Assembly: GCF_000189635.1 (NCBI RefSeq) | Contig: NW_002476534.1 | Coordinates: forward strand, 124,001-188,000 | Reading direction: 5' to 3' | Source of the DNA: Tetrahymena thermophila SB210 | Taxonomy: Eukaryota; Ciliophora; Oligohymenophorea; Hymenostomatida; Tetrahymenidae | DNA: 64,000 bases | Shown here: one piece after another, positions 61,186 to 64,000 of the stretch | Layout: each line of letters begins with the position of its first letter | How positions within the stretch are numbered: position 1 is the stretch's first letter | Translations under genes and position numbers: made by a program | Notes under the pieces: model-generated | Seen by the model: the letters and a program-made list of their open reading frames with translations, nothing else | Told to the model about the DNA's origin: nothing | Databases searched by the model: none

Positions 61186-62579
61186 TTTTTGAATTGATTG
61201 TATTTCTCTACTAAGTTTTCACTGAACTATTTAATGAATAATTAATACAAAAGTAATATATATAATATGAATGAATAGATGTATTTTCTTGTTTTACTGC
61301 TACTATTGAATTGTAAAAAATTATTAAAAATTAAGAAAATTTCAAGATTTAATTAAATTTTGAATATCTTTCATTAATCAATCAATTCTCAATTAATGAA
61401 ATCTATAGATCTATTTATTTAATTATTTCCATTCAAAACTGACATTAAATAGCGTTTGTGTGATTATTGCAATATTTGTTTGTTTATTTTTAATTTTTTT
61501 TACTATTCAATACCTATTTAACATTAGTTATTAAAATTCAAAAATTTAAACGATATATTACAACAAATTAATTGAGTCAATTTTTATAAAAGCTAAAAAA
61601 ATTTAAAATTATTTTTGGTTAATCTTCATGTAAAATAATTTTTGAAAATAATTATTACAAACATTTATTTCTTCATTTAAAGAAAATTTATTTTTTTATT
61701 AGGCTTATTTATTAAATTTAAGATAAATGTTTGATAAAATCGTTTTAATATATTCAAAACTTTAATAAAACCACAATCAAACAAACCTATTCTTTATAAT
61801 TATATTATTTATTTTCTTGTAATAATTATTATAAAAACTCTTTTAGGTAAAAACAAAAAAAAATCTACTTAATAAGCAGTTTAGACATTTTTCATTTTAA
61901 TTCAAAATATTACAATTTTATAGCATCCTTACGCTATTCTATTAATACTTTTTTTTACATTTGGAATAAAAATTACAACAACTATATTTTTGAAATTAGC
62001 CTATTGTCTATTTGAATTCTTTGCTAAAAAATACTTAAATATTTAGACATAAGATCTATGAAACAAAGTATTAATTGTTAAACAATTCTTTTATTTATAA
62101 TACAATACTAATTTGCTTTACCATTCTAAGTTTTAGATTAAACTATAAAACCTTATATCCATTTTTAATAAAGATAAGTTAATGTTTAAAATATATTTAA
62201 GAAAGAGAGACACCAATATACATTTTTGATTTTTATTGTTGATATTCTGAAATTTGTAAGTATTTATTATTTAAAAGTAAACATTTTTTAGAAAAATAAA
62301 AATCTATATTATTTTTATGATTTATTGTAACTACAGATTAATTTATTTTCTAACGATTTATTGAAAATATACTTTTGATATATTCAAAACACAAATTATC
62401 TTTATAAATGTGTTTTAATGAATAAATTAGATTTTATTTAGAATGCTATTTTGTCACTTTACACTTTAACCATGTAAACTAATAAAAAAATATAAATTTC
62501 AATTAGTTTCCATTTTTGCTTTTCATATTTTTTTATAAAAAATGCTGATATTTAAATAAATCAAATTATGTTTCTTTTC
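61186..62579. other. AT-rich spacer
   Basis: Promoter side of the Gln-rich gene and 3' side of the EF-hand gene. No coding frame, RNA gene or hairpin seen. Confidence 0.5.
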
Positions 62580-62861
62580 TCATAAACCTGCCATCAGTCT
62601 CAGAATTTCCCTAACCATAACTGTAAATTCTTCTAAACTTATTCTCTTATCTTTATCTGCATCTATTTCTTTGAAAGCGTTACTTACTTCGTGTTTTGTA
62701 GGTGCTTGAATGTTAAGTTATCCAGCCATATCCTTCATAAGTGCTTCTAACTCATCTAAATCTATATATCCACTTTTATCAGTATCTACTGTATTAAATG
62801 CAGCTATTGCAATTTATTTTACTTTATGATCATCCTTTAATAATTCTCTAAGTTCAGCCAT
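62580..62861 (-). CDS. Small two-EF-hand calcium-binding protein
   Basis: Single exon, 93 residues, TGA stop. Loop 1, DTDKSGYIDLDE (26-37), has all canonical ligands (D, D, S, Y backbone, D, E). Loop 2, DADKDKRISLEE (67-78), keeps D, D, D, S and E but has Lys at the usual Gly position 6, which may weaken binding. The helix between them (LEALMKDMAGQLN) is long. The size matches a single calmodulin/centrin lobe or an S100-like protein; a single lobe of the ciliate calmodulin-like family is the best guess. No signal or lipidation motif. It probably works as a cytosolic calcium sensor bound to a larger partner. Confidence 0.93.
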
Positions 62862-63187
62862 CACTTAAATTTATATTAAATTCTACTTTTTATAAATATT
62901 TAATTTTTAATTATTTAAAAGCTAATTTAGTTTTTTTTGTTTTTTAGTTTCTTAAAATAAGTGAAAGAAATCTCTTAAATTATTATTAATTCTTTGGTGC
63001 TTTAAAATACCAGTAATATTCTAGCTGTTTCGTTTTAATTAAGATTGTAGCTAAATCACTCACTCATTCTAAAAGATATTCCTTGCTGAATTATAATTTT
63101 AATTATTGCGCTAAAATCTAACAATTAAATTTGAAATTTATCATAATTTAAATTACTAAAACTAGCTAATACAAAATATAGAAAAAT
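62862..63187. other. Short divergent spacer
   Basis: 326 bases between the starts of two divergent genes, hence a likely shared promoter region for the EF-hand gene and the NUF2-like gene. No motif stands out. Confidence 0.5.
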
Positions 63188-64000
63188 ATGAGTTAATAAA
63201 CTCCATAGTCATAATATTAGCAACATAGCAATTGTCAGCAAGATATTACTTTAAGTAACCAAGAAATTTTTACAATATTTAAAAACAAGGGCTTTAACAT
63301 AGACTCTGAAAAAGCCATTTCAGAACCCACTTAAGAGTTCTTTAACAACATTTTAGTTTATGTAAATAATAGTCTAATTGCAATTTTGTTTGCTAAAATT
63401 AAAAATTTAAATTGTAAATTAATTTAAAATGAAAAAAATAGAGTGCTTTTCTGATATTGAGAGTGCCTTTGGAAGAAATAAATTAGTCAGAAATGTGTAA
63501 TCAGCTAGATTTGGAAATGGAAAACGGAGTAAAAGCTTTTCAAATATATTAAAAAATGAAATATATAAAGCAAATGCTAGATCTAGTAGGAATTGAAGAT
63601 TTTTGTTCATATGATATCATCAAACCTGATAAAAAGAAAGTTCGTAGAACGCTAGTTGCAATAACTCAATATATTTTATATTAAGAAACTATCATAAGTT
63701 CCCACACTTAAATACTTGATAAAAATGTATAAATAAATTTGAGTTTATTTATGCTAAAAACTTATTAACTAATTTATTAATTTTAATTATAAGAAAGAGA
63801 GCTGACGAGTAAAAAATAAAAAGATATGCAGATGAGTTAGAAGTGCTCAAGTTTCATAGTGATTAGCTGAAAGACAGAAAAGAAGCAGAAAAAAATTCTT
63901 TTTAAGAAAAGATGTAGTTCTACGAAAAATTAACTGCTGAGTACCAGGACTTGCTAAAGCAAAAGTAGATTTTGATAAAATAAAAATCTGAGTATTAAAA
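63188..64000 (+). CDS. NUF2: NUF2-like kinetochore protein, 5' part (runs off the window)
   Basis: Exons 63188-63361, 63442-63726 and 63798 to beyond 64000. NUF2 pairs with NDC80 in the complex that ties kinetochores to microtubules; its N-terminal part is a calponin-homology domain followed by a long coiled coil. Here a Gln-rich leader is followed by SNQEIFTIFKNKGF, an exon-2 stretch ending KYIKQMLDLVGIEDFCSYD with IIKPDKKKVRRTLVAI and TQYILYQE. This corresponds to the family's G-hydrophobic-DF...D-hydrophobic-xKP...R.L..I.N-aromatic block at the end of the CH domain. Exon 3 begins the coiled coil (DELEVLKFHSDQLKDRKEAE). The third exon border (AAAG at 63797) is chosen by frame. Assignment is by motif order, so moderate. 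Confidence 0.65.

Noticed and set aside
1-64000. Search for CRISPR arrays, insertion elements, rRNA, telomeric G4T2 repeats and viral genes
   Set aside because: None seen; the window has a eukaryotic, intron-rich ciliate character throughout.

Overview
The window is somatic (macronuclear-type) DNA of an oligohymenophorean ciliate, most likely Tetrahymena or a close relative. In about 25 long reading frames TAA and TAG occur at glutamine positions and TGA is the only stop. The sequence is very AT-rich, introns are AT-rich with GT...AG ends and run from about 46 to 400 nt, and genes are separated by 0.5-3 kb of A/T-rich spacer. With the standard code almost everything breaks into fragments, so all calls below use the ciliate nuclear code. 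There are no operons, CRISPR arrays, telomere repeats or transposon genes.

Layout. 1-10 kb: a histidine-phosphatase gene, then three tandem paralogues (all minus strand, one conserved intron position) that look like TEX264/GyrI-fold ER membrane proteins. 10-20 kb: two small paralogous plus-strand genes of unknown family, a ten- or eleven-exon coiled-coil gene (minus) and a four-helix membrane protein (plus). 21-25 kb: a CHY zinc-finger protein, a theta-like glutathione transferase, a dual-specificity phosphatase and a GC-rich island that may be a non-coding RNA. 25-31 kb: one intronless 1990-residue LRR + ankyrin protein with Asn/Gln-rich flanks. 32-38.5 kb: a coiled-coil gene with an unresolved frame break, a seven-exon RCC1-repeat gene preceded by decayed copies of its own 5' end, and a 599-residue orphan. 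39-47 kb: a polytopic membrane protein and a likely N-myristoylated pseudokinase. 48-51 kb: a short Cys-rich secreted-side/eight-helix membrane protein and two identical tRNA-Ser(AGA) genes. 51-56.5 kb: a USP47/USP7-like deubiquitinase. 57.7-61.2 kb: a Gln-rich coiled-coil protein. 62.5-64 kb: a two-EF-hand protein and the 5' part of a NUF2-like kinetochore gene cut by the window edge.

The genes do not form one pathway. Local structure comes from tandem duplication (TEX264-like trio, small-protein pair, tRNA pair, RCC1 5' copies). Exon junctions were placed by reading-frame continuity and GT/AG borders; total coding lengths divide by three in every gene given with exact exons. The two places where I could not reconcile frames are flagged.
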